Numbered from the stretch's first letter, positions 1 through 8,842 are shown. The stretch is 64,000 bases of DNA from Lawsonibacter hominis (GCF_014287895.1 NZ_JACOPP010000013.1:19282-83281), one strand, 5' to 3'. A program made the numbers and translations. Notes: a model not told the origin generated them from the sequence alone.

Positions 1-2
1 TT

Positions 3-809
3 TTGGATATCACCCGCAAAAACAAAAACCTGATCCCCACGGTGGAATCCCATCCGGCGGTGCTGGTCTTTACCGAGGCGGGCCATGCGGATATCTTCTA
101 CCGCATGTGGGATGCGGGCCTGGGCGACTGCACCGTCTGGTACAACGAGGGCTCGGATCCCTCCGGTCCCATCAAGCATGACCTGCTGCGGGATATGATC
201 GACCGCGGCATCAACGCCTCGGCGGGCATGCTGGTGCTCAATCCCAACGCCCGCTCTTCGTATAAAGTCGGCATGCGCAACTCCAGCTTTTCCCGCGGCT
301 CCATTCATTACGTGGGCAGCGAGATCCGTGCCGTGCTTCTCAATAAGATGCACCTGTCCGTGGGGGATACGGTGTGTGTGGTCAGCGGGGAAAGCATCGC
401 GGTGGAGAGCGCCATCTTGGCAGGCGAAGGCACCGTCATCGCCGTGGAATACAACCAGCAGGATCGTCAGACCATGGAGGAAAACGCCCATAAATTCGGT
501 CTGAACAACATCGCCATCATCGACCATGTGGACGACGCCTCTCTGTCCGGCCTGCCCGTGCCCACCCTGACCTTCCTGGTGGCCTCCGCCAGTCTGGAGC
601 AGGAGCTCCAATGCCTGCTCCGCCGCAACCCCCATATGGAGTTTGTGATCTATACCCTGGACTTCCGCTGCGCCGCCTCTCTGCCCGCCCTGTTTGAGCA
701 GTACGGCATCGGTGAGACCGAGGTGATCCAGATCGCCGTGTCCAAGCTGGGCGGCAAAAACACCTTCACGCAGGAGCCCGCTCCCTGGGTCATCTCCGGC
801 CGGGCGTAA
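3..809 (+). CDS. CobL/CbiE-CbiT-like precorrin-6Y methyltransferase, 5'-truncated by window edge
   Basis: The reading frame is open to the window edge, so the start lies upstream; 268 residues are visible. The first ~100 residues resemble the end of a CbiE-type tetrapyrrole methylase, and the rest a CbiT-type Rossmann methyltransferase that would methylate and decarboxylate precorrin in cobalamin synthesis. The linker and the segment MHLSVGDTVCVVSGES align in character with the CbiT SAM-binding loop, but the usual DxGxGxG signature is replaced by VVSGES, so SAM binding may be altered. The acidic residue ending the second strand (VIAVEYN) is kept. Fusion of CbiE and CbiT is usual in CobL. The gene is followed by a new promoter and leader, so it ends a separate operon. 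Family assignment is from motif recall only. Confidence 0.6.
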   Translation: MDITRKNKNLIPTVESHPAVLVFTEAGHADIFYRMWDAGLGDCTVWYNEGSDPSGPIKHDLLRDMIDRGINASAGMLVLNPNARSSYKVGMRNSSFSRGSIHYVGSEIRAVLLNKMHLSVGDTVCVVSGESIAVESAILAGEGTVIAVEYNQQDRQTMEENAHKFGLNNIAIIDHVDDASLSGLPVPTLTFLVASASLEQELQCLLRRNPHMEFVIYTLDFRCAASLPALFEQYGIGETEVIQIAVSKLGGKNTFTQEPAPWVISGRA

Positions 810-852
810 AACGTCCGGCGGAACCGCTCCTCGGATTTTGTCAAATTGACCC

Positions 853-881
853 TTGACAATCCCGCCCCCATGGGCTATATT
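853..881 (+). promoter_or_regulatory. Sigma-A promoter of the T-box leader
   Basis: TTGACA at 853-858 and TATATT at 876-881 are separated by 17 nt. Transcription would begin near 888, just ahead of the T-box fold. Confidence 0.75.
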
Positions 882-901
882 ATTTCATAATTTATTCCGC
901 T

Positions 902-1146
902 AAAGATGAGGATGGAGACAGTAGGGTCTGACCGAAGTTTTGCAGAGAGCCGGTGTCTGGTGAAAATCCGGTATCAGTAGGTCCCGCCCGAAGATCACTC
1001 CGGAGTTGCAGCCCGAACCGTTTGCCGAAGTAGGCGCTGCCGGCCTTCCCCGTTACCGGAAACGCATATGACGGTATGCAGTAACGGGTGGTACAGCGAA
1101 AGTGCAGGCTTTCGTCCCTTTACGGGACGAAAGCCTTTTTATTTTT
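902..1146 (+). promoter_or_regulatory. T-box leader, probable isoleucine specifier
   Basis: The leader holds T-box landmarks in order: the K-turn/loop-E strand with ACAGTAG (918-924), the AGAGA and GGTGAAAA distal elements (943-966), the stem III element GTAGGCGC (1030-1037), the T-box core TGGTACAGCG (1089-1098) and a terminator. Pairing GGAG 914-917 with CTCC 998-1001 and GGG 924-926 with CCC 987-989 leaves an internal loop whose 3' strand reads GAAGATCA; the best specifier is ATC at 994-996 followed by A, which is Ile. The UGGU of the T-box would pair with a tRNA carrying discriminator A. It precedes a four-gene 2-oxoacid oxidoreductase operon, so uncharged tRNA-Ile should raise its expression. 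Specifier assignment is inference from manual folding. Confidence 0.85.
1108..1146 (+). terminator. T-box attenuator terminator
   Basis: A 12-bp stem (1108-1119 with 1124-1135) closed by TTTA is followed by a T-rich tract. It is mutually exclusive with the antiterminator formed by the T-box sequence just upstream. Confidence 0.9.
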
Positions 1147-1232
1147 CCGGAAACGGCCCGCGGGCTTTTCCGGCGGGGGCGGCTGCCCTCCGCGCTGCGA
1201 ACGCAACCACTTCAATACGGGAGGAATCAACC

Positions 1233-1814
1233 ATGAGCGCATCCATGACCGAGATCCGCTGGCACGGCCGCGGCGGCCAGGGGGCCAAAACGGCCTGCCT
1301 GCTGCTGGCCGACGCGGCCTTTGCCTCCGGCAAGTATGTCCAGGGGTTTCCCGAGTACGGTCCGGAGCGTATGGGCGCACCCATCACCGCCTATAACCGG
1401 ATCAGCGACGTCCCCTGCACCATCCACTCCAACATCTACGCGCCCGACTACGTCGTGGTGGTGGACGAATCCCTGCTCTTCTCCGTGGATGTAACGGCGG
1501 GGCTGAAGGAGGGCGGCGCGCTGGTGATCAACTCCGCCAAAGCGCCCGCATCCCTGCGTCCTCTGCTGCGGGGCTGGACGGGCCGGGTGGGCGTCATCGA
1601 CGCCCGCCGCATCTCCGAGGAGCATCTGGGCGGCTACTTTCCCAATACCCCCATGCTTTCCGCCATCGTGCAGGTCAGCCGTGTCCTGGATCCGGGACGT
1701 TTCATCGCGGATATGGAGGCCTCCTTCCGCCATAAATTTGCCACCAAACCCCAGGTGATCCAGGGCAATATGAACTGTCTGATCCAATCCATGAAGGAGG
1801 TGCGTCTGGCATGA
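1233..1814 (+). CDS. 2-oxoacid:ferredoxin oxidoreductase, gamma subunit
   Basis: The 193-residue product carries the gamma-subunit signature near its start (IRWHGRGGQGAKTA), followed by FPEYGPERMGAP, both typical of PorG/VorC-type subunits. These enzymes interconvert 2-oxoacids and acyl-CoA plus CO2 using ferredoxin. The ATG at 1233 is chosen because GGGAGG sits 8-13 nt upstream and translation of the region between the terminator and this ATG would not be expected. It is the first gene of an operon gamma-delta-alpha-beta; its stop overlaps the next start by ATGA. The Ile-type T-box upstream suggests a branched-chain 2-oxoacid substrate (VOR type, working reductively to make Ile/Val/Leu precursors), but substrate cannot be read from the sequence and pyruvate or indolepyruvate remain possible. 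Confidence 0.85.
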   Translation: MSASMTEIRWHGRGGQGAKTACLLLADAAFASGKYVQGFPEYGPERMGAPITAYNRISDVPCTIHSNIYAPDYVVVVDESLLFSVDVTAGLKEGGALVINSAKAPASLRPLLRGWTGRVGVIDARRISEEHLGGYFPNTPMLSAIVQVSRVLDPGRFIADMEASFRHKFATKPQVIQGNMNCLIQSMKEVRLA

Positions 1815-2116
1815 GCATCCAGGCAAAGGCGATCAACGAGCAGACCCCCTGGCAGGATCTGACCCCCGGCGGGGAGATCTACGAGGGGGGCACCGCCCGG
1901 GCGGTGCGCACCGGCGAGTGGCGCTCCGACGTTCCGGTCTGGGACGCCTCCAGGTGCAAACAATGCCTTCTGTGCGCCCCCTACTGCCCCGACTCCTCCA
2001 TTCCCGTGCAGGCCGGGCGGCGTCTGGACTTTGATCTGGACCACTGCAAGGGCTGCGGCATCTGCTGGAAGGTCTGTCCCTTCCAGGCCATCCAAATGCA
2101 GCAGGAGGTGCGCTGA
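1811..2116 (+). CDS. 2-oxoacid:ferredoxin oxidoreductase, delta (ferredoxin-like) subunit
   Basis: This 101-residue protein has two 4Fe-4S motifs, CKQCLLCAPYCP and CKGCGICWKVCP, each followed by the family-type PV or PF residues. It is the electron-transfer subunit that passes electrons from the catalytic beta subunit to free ferredoxin. The start overlaps the gamma-subunit stop (ATGA) and the alpha subunit begins 2 nt after its stop, so the four genes are translationally coupled. Length is usual for PorD/VorD. The N-terminal ~35 residues (PGGEIYEGGTA) match the lead-in seen in PorD proteins. Confidence 0.9.
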   Translation: MSIQAKAINEQTPWQDLTPGGEIYEGGTARAVRTGEWRSDVPVWDASRCKQCLLCAPYCPDSSIPVQAGRRLDFDLDHCKGCGICWKVCPFQAIQMQQEVR

Positions 2117-2117
2117 T

Positions 2118-3317
2118 ATGAGCATCCGGGAACGTCTCTCCGGCAACGAAGCCATTGCCTGCGCCATGCGGCAGATCGACCCCGACGTCTTTGCCGCCTT
2201 CCCCATCACCCCCTCCACGGAGATCCCCCAGTATTTTGCCCAGTATGTGGCCGACGGCCGGGTGAGCACCGAGTTCATCCCCGTGGAGTCGGAGCACTCC
2301 TCTCTCTCCGCCTGTATCGGGGCCCAGGCCGCCGGCGTCCGGGCGGTCACCGCCACCTCCTCCTGCGGCCTGGCCTTTATGTACGAGGTGCTGTACGTAG
2401 CGGCCTCCGCCCGTCTGCCCATCACCCTGGCCTGCGTCAACCGCACGCTCACCGGCCCCATCAACATCAATAACGACCACTCCGACTCCATGGGCGCACG
2501 GGACACGGGCTGGCTCCAGCTCTACGCGGAAAATAACCAGGAGGCCTATGACAATTACCTCCAGGCCATGCGCATCGCCGAGACCCCCGACGTACGCCTG
2601 CCCATCATGGTCTGCCAGGACGGCTTCATCACCTCCCACGCCGTGGAAAATATCCTGCTGGAGGAGGACGCCGCCGTTAAGGCCTTCGTGGGCGAGTACC
2701 GCCCGGAGCACTATCTGCTCAAACAGGAAAATCCCCTGGCCGTGGGGCCCTATGATACCTGCCCCTACTGTATGGAGCATAAGGTACAGCAGGCCGAAGC
2801 CATGAAAAACGCCAAGCGGGCCATTCTGGATGTGGCCGCCGACTTTGCCCGCACCTTCGGCCGCTCCTACGGCTTCTTTGAGGAATACCGCATGGAGGAC
2901 GCTGAGGTAGCCCTGGTGCTCATCGGCTCCACCGCCGGCACCGCGAAGGCCTGCGTGGAGCGCCTGCGCGCCCGCGGGGTCCGCGTGGGGCTCATCAAGC
3001 TGCGGGTCTTCCGTCCCTTCCCTGCCGAAGAGCTGGCCGCCGCGCTGGCCCATGTAAAGGCCGTGGCGGTTCTGGACAAGAGCGAGGGAAACTCCGCCTG
3101 CGGCGGTCCGCTTTTTGCCGAGACCCGCTGCGCCTGCTACGATCTGCCCCACCCGCCCAAAATGATCGACGTGGTCTACGGCCTGGCGGGCCGGGACTGC
3201 GCGGTGGAGGATGTGGAGCGGGTCTATCGCCGCCTGCTGCACATCGTCCAGACCGGCGAGACCGGCCCCCGCTACGTCCATATGGGCCAGCGCAGCAAAC
3301 AGGAAGAGGTGTTGTAA
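2118..3317 (+). CDS. 2-oxoacid:ferredoxin oxidoreductase, alpha subunit
   Basis: The 399-residue product has the alpha-subunit N-terminal pyrimidine-binding domain (SGNEAIACAM, FPITPSTEIP, EFIPVESEHSS, TATSSCGLAFMYE) and a C-terminal transketolase-like domain (LIGSTAGTAK, LRVFRPFP, VLDKSEGNSACGGP). The Pro-Ile-Thr-Pro-Ser motif contacts the thiamine diphosphate or the substrate in PFOR-type enzymes. GGAGG lies 9 nt upstream of the ATG. It sits third in the operon, immediately after the ferredoxin-like subunit and one base before the beta subunit start. Split four-subunit architecture is typical of archaeal and clostridial POR/VOR rather than of the fused homodimeric PFOR. Confidence 0.9.
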   Translation: MSIRERLSGNEAIACAMRQIDPDVFAAFPITPSTEIPQYFAQYVADGRVSTEFIPVESEHSSLSACIGAQAAGVRAVTATSSCGLAFMYEVLYVAASARLPITLACVNRTLTGPININNDHSDSMGARDTGWLQLYAENNQEAYDNYLQAMRIAETPDVRLPIMVCQDGFITSHAVENILLEEDAAVKAFVGEYRPEHYLLKQENPLAVGPYDTCPYCMEHKVQQAEAMKNAKRAILDVAADFARTFGRSYGFFEEYRMEDAEVALVLIGSTAGTAKACVERLRARGVRVGLIKLRVFRPFPAEELAAALAHVKAVAVLDKSEGNSACGGPLFAETRCACYDLPHPPKMIDVVYGLAGRDCAVEDVERVYRRLLHIVQTGETGPRYVHMGQRSKQEEVL

Positions 3318-3318
3318 C

Positions 3319-4248
3319 ATGGCATATAATCATAAGGCCGAACTCTCCAAGCCCGAGCGTTTTGTGGGCGGCCACCGGCTCTGCGCCGGGTGCGGCGCGG
3401 GCATCGTCTGCCGGGCCATGACCCGTGCGCTGGACGAAGGGGACAAGGCGGTCATCTGCAACGCCACCGGCTGCCTGGAGGTCTCCTCCTTCCTCTACCC
3501 CTATACCGCCTGGGAGGACTCCTACATCCACTCCGCCTTCGAGAACGCCTCCGCCACCTGCGGCGGCGTGGAGGCGGCTTATCGGGCTCTGAAAAAGAAG
3601 GGCAGGATCGACGATACCTTTAAATTCCTGGCCATCGGCGGGGACGGCGGTACCTATGACATCGGCTTCCAGTCTCTGTCGGGCGCCATGGAGCGCGGCC
3701 ATGACATGACCTACTTCTGCTATGACAACGAAGCGTATATGAACACCGGCATCCAGCGCTCCTCCTCCACCCCCCGCTTTGCCAACGCCACCACCAGCCC
3801 CACCGGCGCGGAGAGCCTGGGCAAGCGCCAGAACAAAAAGGACCTGACCGGAATCCTGGCGGCCCACCGGATCCCCTACGTGGCGCAGACCACTTTCCTG
3901 GGCAACTTTAAGGATTTCCACGAGAAGGCCCATCGGGCCATCTATACCCCCGGCCCCGTCTTTGTCAACGTCCTGGCCCCCTGTCCCCGGGGCTGGCAGT
4001 ATTCCCCCGAGCTGCTGCCCGAGATCTGCAAACTGGCGGTAGAGACCTGCGTCTGGCCCTTGTACGAGGTCGTGGAGGGCAAATGGATGCTCAGCTATGA
4101 GCCCAAAAAGAAACTTCCCGTCACCGAATTCATGAAGCTCCAGGGCCGCTTCAGGCACTGCTTCCGCCCCGGCAACGAGTGGACGCTGGAGGCCGCCCAG
4201 CAATCTGTGGACGAGCAGTGGGAGACCCTTCTGGCCCGCTGCGTGTAA
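3319..4248 (+). CDS. 2-oxoacid:ferredoxin oxidoreductase, beta (TPP-binding) subunit
   Basis: The 309-residue product carries the thiamine diphosphate motif GGDGGTYDIG followed ~25 residues later by YDNEAYMNTG, and the cysteines that hold the proximal 4Fe-4S cluster in PFOR beta subunits: C22 and C25 (LCAGCG), C52 (NATGC) and a later Cys in APCPRGW. It therefore holds the catalytic centre of the complex. It is the last gene of the four-subunit operon and starts 1 nt after the alpha stop, with GAAGAGG upstream. The regulatory T-box supports a branched-chain 2-oxoacid role; substrate specificity is inferred and not shown. Confidence 0.9.
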   Translation: MAYNHKAELSKPERFVGGHRLCAGCGAGIVCRAMTRALDEGDKAVICNATGCLEVSSFLYPYTAWEDSYIHSAFENASATCGGVEAAYRALKKKGRIDDTFKFLAIGGDGGTYDIGFQSLSGAMERGHDMTYFCYDNEAYMNTGIQRSSSTPRFANATTSPTGAESLGKRQNKKDLTGILAAHRIPYVAQTTFLGNFKDFHEKAHRAIYTPGPVFVNVLAPCPRGWQYSPELLPEICKLAVETCVWPLYEVVEGKWMLSYEPKKKLPVTEFMKLQGRFRHCFRPGNEWTLEAAQQSVDEQWETLLARCV

Positions 4249-4333
4249 CTTTTCCCAAACGGCAAGTCCGGCCCCGCGGAGGGGGCTTCCGGTCGTTTCG
4301 CTTCCCTTCACGTCGTAATCGGAGGATTTTATC

Positions 4334-4789
4334 ATGCACCGTCTTCTTTTCGTCTGCCACGGCAACATTTGCAGAAGCCCCATGGCTGAGTTTGTGATGA
4401 AGGACTTGGTGCGCAAAGCGGGCCTGGACCATTCGTTCGCAATTTCCTCAGCCGCCACCAGCGCCGAAGAGACCGGCCGCCCCGTCTATCCCCCCGCCCG
4501 CCGCATGCTCCTCTCCCATGGGCTCGATCCCTCCGGCAAGCGTGCAGTCCAGCTCCAGCCGGGGGATTACGTCCGCTGGGACCGGTTCATCGGCATGGAT
4601 GAGGCCAACCGCCGCAGCATGACGCGGCTTTTCGGAGGCGACCCGGAGCACAAGGTACATCTGCTGCTGGATTACGCTCCCCGGCCCGGGTCGGTAGCCG
4701 ATCCCTGGTATACCGGCGACTTTGAAACGGCCTGGCGGGATATATCCGCAGGGTGTGCCGGACTCTTTACGGCCCTGACCGGCCTTTGA
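4334..4789 (+). CDS. Low-molecular-weight protein tyrosine phosphatase
   Basis: The 151-residue protein begins with the LMW-PTP P-loop CHGNICRS (C8 nucleophile, R14), has a family-type conserved middle (ATSAEETGRPVYPPA) and the general-acid loop DPWYTGDF near the C-terminus. It would hydrolyse phosphotyrosine or phosphoarginine in cytosolic proteins. GGAGG lies 9 nt upstream of the ATG. It stands 85 nt after the oxidoreductase operon with no strong terminator seen between, so weak read-through is possible, but nothing links the functions. Length is standard for the family. Confidence 0.92.
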   Translation: MHRLLFVCHGNICRSPMAEFVMKDLVRKAGLDHSFAISSAATSAEETGRPVYPPARRMLLSHGLDPSGKRAVQLQPGDYVRWDRFIGMDEANRRSMTRLFGGDPEHKVHLLLDYAPRPGSVADPWYTGDFETAWRDISAGCAGLFTALTGL

Positions 4790-4810
4790 CGTACAATTTC
4801 TGGCTGGCTC

Positions 4811-4839
4811 TGGACAATCGCTCAACAATCTGGTAAGAT
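4811..4839 (+). promoter_or_regulatory. Promoter of the MFS transporter gene
   Basis: TGGACA at 4811-4816 and TAAGAT at 4834-4839 with a 17-nt spacer lie 40 nt ahead of the transporter start. Confidence 0.55.
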
Positions 4840-4878
4840 GCAAGATATAAAATCTTTATCATAAGGAGCGTATCCAGC

Positions 4879-6099
4879 ATGAAACAAGCAAGCACCTCCA
4901 TCCGCTGGCTCTATCTTGTGGTGGGCGTCATCGCCCTGCTGTTCGCCGGTATTCTCTACGCCTGGTCCATCCTGAAAGCCCCCCTGGCCGCCGAATTCGG
5001 CTGGTCGGCGGCCGATCTGGCCCTGAATTTCACCTTAACCATGTGCTTTTTCTGTCTGGGCGGCATGGCAGGCGGACTGCTGGCCAAGCGGCTGGGTACC
5101 CGGCTCACCCTGATCCTGGCGGCCCTGCTCGCCTGCGCGGGCTTTCTGCTCACCGCCCGGCTCTCCGGGCAGAGCGTCGCCATGCTCTACGTGAGCTACG
5201 GCATCCTCAGCGGCGCGGGCATCGGCATCGCTTATAACGTCATCATCTCCACCACCAGCGCGTGGTTTCCCGACAAGAAAGGCACCTGCTCCGGCGCGCT
5301 GATGATGGGCTTCGGCGCTTCCGCCTTGGTGCTGGGCAATCTTGCGGGCGCGCTCATCGATCACCCGTCTGTGGGCTGGCGTGCCGCGTTCTCCTTCCTG
5401 GGCGGCGCTTTGGGCCTGGTGCTGCTGATCGCCGCTTTTCTCCTCCGCCTTCCCGCTCCGGATACCGCGCTGCCTCAGCCCCAGGTCAAAGCCGCCCGAA
5501 AGGACGAGGCGTTCGAGGCCCACGATTATACGCCCGGTGAGATGATCCGCCGCTTTCCCTTTTGGCGTGCGTTCCTCTGCATCGTCTTCCTGGCTGCGGT
5601 CGGCAACACCGTCATCTCGTTTGCCAAGGACCTCTCCCTCTCCGTCGGGGCCAACGCCGCCCTGGCCACCACTCTGGTCGGCGTGCTTTCGGTGTGCAAT
5701 GGCCTGGGGCGCATCCTCACCGGCGCGCTCTTCGACCTGCTGGGCCGCCGCAGAACCATGCTGCTGGCCAATGTGACCGCCATCCTGGCCGCCGCGGTCA
5801 CGCTGCTCTCGGTGCTCGCCGCTTCGGTGCCTCTGTGCGTCATCGGCCTGTGCGTCACCGGTCTGTCCTACGGCGCCTGTCCCACCATCTCCTCCGCGTT
5901 CACGTCCGCCTTTTATGGTACGAAGCATTTTCCCGTCAATTTTTCGATTATGAACTTCAATCTGATGGGCGCTTCCTTTATGGCCACCGCCGCCAGCGTC
6001 CTGCTGGGCAGCACCGGCGGCTATGTGGCCCCCTTCCTCCTGCTTCTGGTGCTGGCCCTGGCGGCGCTGTTGCTGAACCTGAGCGTCCGCCGTCCCTGA
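4879..6099 (+). CDS. MFS transporter, OFA (oxalate/formate antiporter-like) family
   Basis: The 406-residue protein has about 12 hydrophobic segments, the MFS loop-2/3 motif in the form GLLAKRLGTRLTL, and a second-half counterpart GALFDLLGRRRTM. The opening YLVVGVIALLFAGILYAWSI and the YGILSGAGIGIAYNV segment are characteristic of OFA-family carriers, which exchange small carboxylates such as oxalate, formate or lactate. AAGGAG lies 9 nt upstream of the ATG. It is monocistronic, between its own promoter and a strong terminator shared with the convergent P-type ATPase. Substrate is not deducible. Confidence 0.85.
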   Translation: MKQASTSIRWLYLVVGVIALLFAGILYAWSILKAPLAAEFGWSAADLALNFTLTMCFFCLGGMAGGLLAKRLGTRLTLILAALLACAGFLLTARLSGQSVAMLYVSYGILSGAGIGIAYNVIISTTSAWFPDKKGTCSGALMMGFGASALVLGNLAGALIDHPSVGWRAAFSFLGGALGLVLLIAAFLLRLPAPDTALPQPQVKAARKDEAFEAHDYTPGEMIRRFPFWRAFLCIVFLAAVGNTVISFAKDLSLSVGANAALATTLVGVLSVCNGLGRILTGALFDLLGRRRTMLLANVTAILAAAVTLLSVLAASVPLCVIGLCVTGLSYGACPTISSAFTSAFYGTKHFPVNFSIMNFNLMGASFMATAASVLLGSTGGYVAPFLLLLVLALAALLLNLSVRRP

Positions 6100-6140
6100 T
6101 GCAAATCAAAACGTGCCCGGCTCTCCTTTTTACCCGCAGA

Positions 6141-6174
6141 ACAGCGCCCTCCGGCCTTGAGCCGGAGGGCGCTG
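6141..6174. terminator. Bidirectional terminator between MFS and P-type ATPase genes
   Basis: A 15-bp GC-rich stem (ACAGCGCCCTCCGGC and its complement) with a short CTTGA-type loop lies between two convergent genes. T-rich sequence precedes and a short T run follows, so it can serve both strands. Confidence 0.75.
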
Positions 6175-6181
6175 TCGCGTC

Positions 6182-8617
6182 TTAATTTCGTTTTCCGCCC
6201 CGGTTTTTTACTGCGTTGACGAGGGCGTCTCCGTTCTGGAAGAAGCCCAGCATAAAGCGCAGCACCGAATAGGATAGGCCCAGAAAAACCAGCAGGATCA
6301 GCAGGGTCTGTATATTCAGCGGGGACAACCCAAAGCTGCTGCCAAACCCCAGTACCGCCACGGCGGAAGAGCCCGCCATGGCGCCCCATACCACCCGGCG
6401 CTTCCAGTCGAAGGGCTTGCACACCTGGTAGAGCACCAGAAGGCCGATAAACAGCAGCAGGATGGCCGCCATGGTAGACAGCTCTTCGGTGGTGAACGCG
6501 AATGCCCAGTAGAAAAGCTCCAGGCCCAGGATCACCAGCAGGTCGGTGAGCCCGCCGGGCAGCGCCGCCCGAAACACATTTCCCAAGAACCGTCCCTTCA
6601 CCAGGCTGTGGTTGGGCTCCAGCGCCAGGAAGAAGGAGGGCACGCCGATGGTCAGGGCGCTCATAAGGGAGAGCTGAAGCGGGGTGACCGGATAGGGGAA
6701 GGAGGCAAACAGGGAGATGATGGACAGGCAGAACGAGAAAATATTCTTCACCAGGAACAGGGCGGCCGCCCGCTGGATATTGTTGATGACCCGCCGCCCC
6801 TCGGCCACGACCTTCGGCATGGCTGAGAAGTCGGAGTTGAGCAGCACCAGCTGGGCCGCGTGACAGGCGGCCTCCGCGCCGGAGGCCAGGGCGATGCCGC
6901 AGTCGGCATCCTTGAGGGCCAGCACGTCGTTGACGCCGTCGCCGGTCATGGCCACGGTGTGGCCTGCCTTCTGGAGGGCGCGTACCAGCTTGCGCTTCTG
7001 CCCCGGGGTCACCCGGCCGAAGACGGTGTACTTCACCGCCGCCCGCTCCAGGTCGCCGTCGCTTTTCAGGGCAGCCGCGTCCACGTAGTGCTCCGCTCCC
7101 GGGATCCCCGCCTGACGGGCCACCTCGGAGACCGTGATCGGGTTATCCCCCGAGATGACCTTCACATGGACGCCCTGTTCGGCAAAATACTGAAACGTCT
7201 TGGGCGCGGCGGCGCGCACCCGGTTGGACAGCAGCACCAGGGCCATAGGGCTCACCCGCTGGGGAGACAGGCCCCGCTGCTCGGGCACGCCATCGTATTC
7301 CGCCACCAGCAGCACCCGGTAGCCCTTGGCGGACCAGGGCTCCACCTGCTCCTTCACCTCAGCGTAGCGCGCGCCCAGCACGAACTCCGGCGCGCCCACC
7401 AGGTAGGCGCCGTGTCCCGGGAAGACCGCCCCGCTCCACTTGGTGGCGGAGGTAAAGGGAATTGTATGGGAGGCATGCCATACGGACACGCCGTGAAACT
7501 TGTTCCGCATGGCTTTGGCGGTGTCGTTGTCCGCATCCACCGCCCGATAGAAGGCATTGAGCACCTCAGTGACCGCCTCGCCGGACCAGCGCTCCTCGTT
7601 CAGCAGCACCGTCTCCCCCACCTCCATATGGGGTTCGGTGATGGTACCGGTCTTATCCACGCACAGAACGTCCACCCGGGCCAGCGTCTCGATGCAGCTC
7701 ATATCCTGGGCGAGCACCTTACCCCGGGCCAGACGTACGACGCTCACCGCCAGGGCCACGCTGGTCAGCAGGTACAACCCCTCCGGGATCATGCCGATGA
7801 GGGCGGCCACCGTGGACACCACGGCCTGCTTCGCCCCCAGCTCCAGGAAATAATACTCCTTGATGAACAGGGCCACCCCCAGTGGGACCAGCACGATGCC
7901 GATGAAGCGGATGAGCTTGTCCAGAGAGGCCATCATCTCGCTTTTGCCGGCGGTAACATTCTTTTTGGCCTCCAGGGTGAGCCGTGCCGCATACGAGTCC
8001 GCCCCCACCTGGTCCAGCCGCGCCCGGCATTTCCCCGAGACGATGAAAGAGCCGGACAGCAGCCCCTCCCCGGGCTTTTTGGTAATGGCGTCGGCCTCGC
8101 CGGTGATCAGGGCCTCGTTCACCTGCACCTGTCCGGCCAGGACGGTGGCGTCGGCGGGGATCTGGTCCCCGGCGGAAAACTCCGCCACGTCGTCCCGCAC
8201 CAGCTGGGCGGCGGGGATGGACAGCAGGTTCCCCTCCCGCACCACCTTGGCCCGGGGCGCGGAGAGCAGGTTGAGCTTGTCGATGGTCTGCTTGCTGCGC
8301 AGCTGCTGGATGATGCCGATGCCGGTATTGGCCGCGGCGATCAGCAGAAACAGCATATCGTCAAAGGAGCCCACCGCGATCAGCAGGGCCGCCAGAACGA
8401 TGAAGATGAAGTTAAAGAAGGTGCACACATTCTCCCGGACGATCTGCCCCACGCTCTTGGTGGGGGATTCCACCGCGGTATTGGCCCAGCCCGCCCGGTG
8501 GCGCAGCTGCACCTGCTCCATGGTCAGGCCCTGGGTGGGGTCCGGTGTGACCCGTGGCACCTCCTGCCGGGGCCGTGGCTGTTCGGGCACAGTGGGCTTG
8601 CGCTCGTTTTTTTTCAT
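6182..8617 (-). CDS. Cation-translocating P-type ATPase, CtpE-like
   Basis: The ~811-residue protein has the actuator motif (NEALITGEADAI, the TGE loop), the phosphorylation site DKTGT (Asp near residue 320), the membrane motif MIPEGLYLLTS and the hinge MTGDGVNDVLAL, with four N-terminal and about six C-terminal membrane segments. The PEGL motif and lack of N-terminal metal-binding domains fit the CtpE/calcium-like P-type group rather than heavy-metal pumps. The start ATG at 8617 has AGAGG 7 nt upstream; an in-frame ATG two codons earlier (8623) is the alternative. Ion specificity is unproven. It is convergent with the MFS gene and stands alone. Confidence 0.88.
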   Translation of the reverse strand: MKKNERKPTVPEQPRPRQEVPRVTPDPTQGLTMEQVQLRHRAGWANTAVESPTKSVGQIVRENVCTFFNFIFIVLAALLIAVGSFDDMLFLLIAAANTGIGIIQQLRSKQTIDKLNLLSAPRAKVVREGNLLSIPAAQLVRDDVAEFSAGDQIPADATVLAGQVQVNEALITGEADAITKKPGEGLLSGSFIVSGKCRARLDQVGADSYAARLTLEAKKNVTAGKSEMMASLDKLIRFIGIVLVPLGVALFIKEYYFLELGAKQAVVSTVAALIGMIPEGLYLLTSVALAVSVVRLARGKVLAQDMSCIETLARVDVLCVDKTGTITEPHMEVGETVLLNEERWSGEAVTEVLNAFYRAVDADNDTAKAMRNKFHGVSVWHASHTIPFTSATKWSGAVFPGHGAYLVGAPEFVLGARYAEVKEQVEPWSAKGYRVLLVAEYDGVPEQRGLSPQRVSPMALVLLSNRVRAAAPKTFQYFAEQGVHVKVISGDNPITVSEVARQAGIPGAEHYVDAAALKSDGDLERAAVKYTVFGRVTPGQKRKLVRALQKAGHTVAMTGDGVNDVLALKDADCGIALASGAEAACHAAQLVLLNSDFSAMPKVVAEGRRVINNIQRAAALFLVKNIFSFCLSIISLFASFPYPVTPLQLSLMSALTIGVPSFFLALEPNHSLVKGRFLGNVFRAALPGGLTDLLVILGLELFYWAFAFTTEELSTMAAILLLFIGLLVLYQVCKPFDWKRRVVWGAMAGSSAVAVLGFGSSFGLSPLNIQTLLILLVFLGLSYSVLRFMLGFFQNGDALVNAVKNRGGKRN

Positions 8618-8842
8618 GCTCATGCCTCTTGCTTCCTCAGATTTCCGTACGCCCCCATTCGCATGCGTTCGGAGCAATGCCGGTTGATTCAGCAGACATT
8701 ATTATACTGTCCCGCCCCGCCCCGGACAAGGCTCTTTCGGGAAATTTAACGCTTTCGACATAATTTCTTTGTATTGGAACTGCTTAAAACGAGTCTACCC
8801 GCCCCCCGCGGCTACTATACTGTGGATAAGGAGGCGGTGCCG

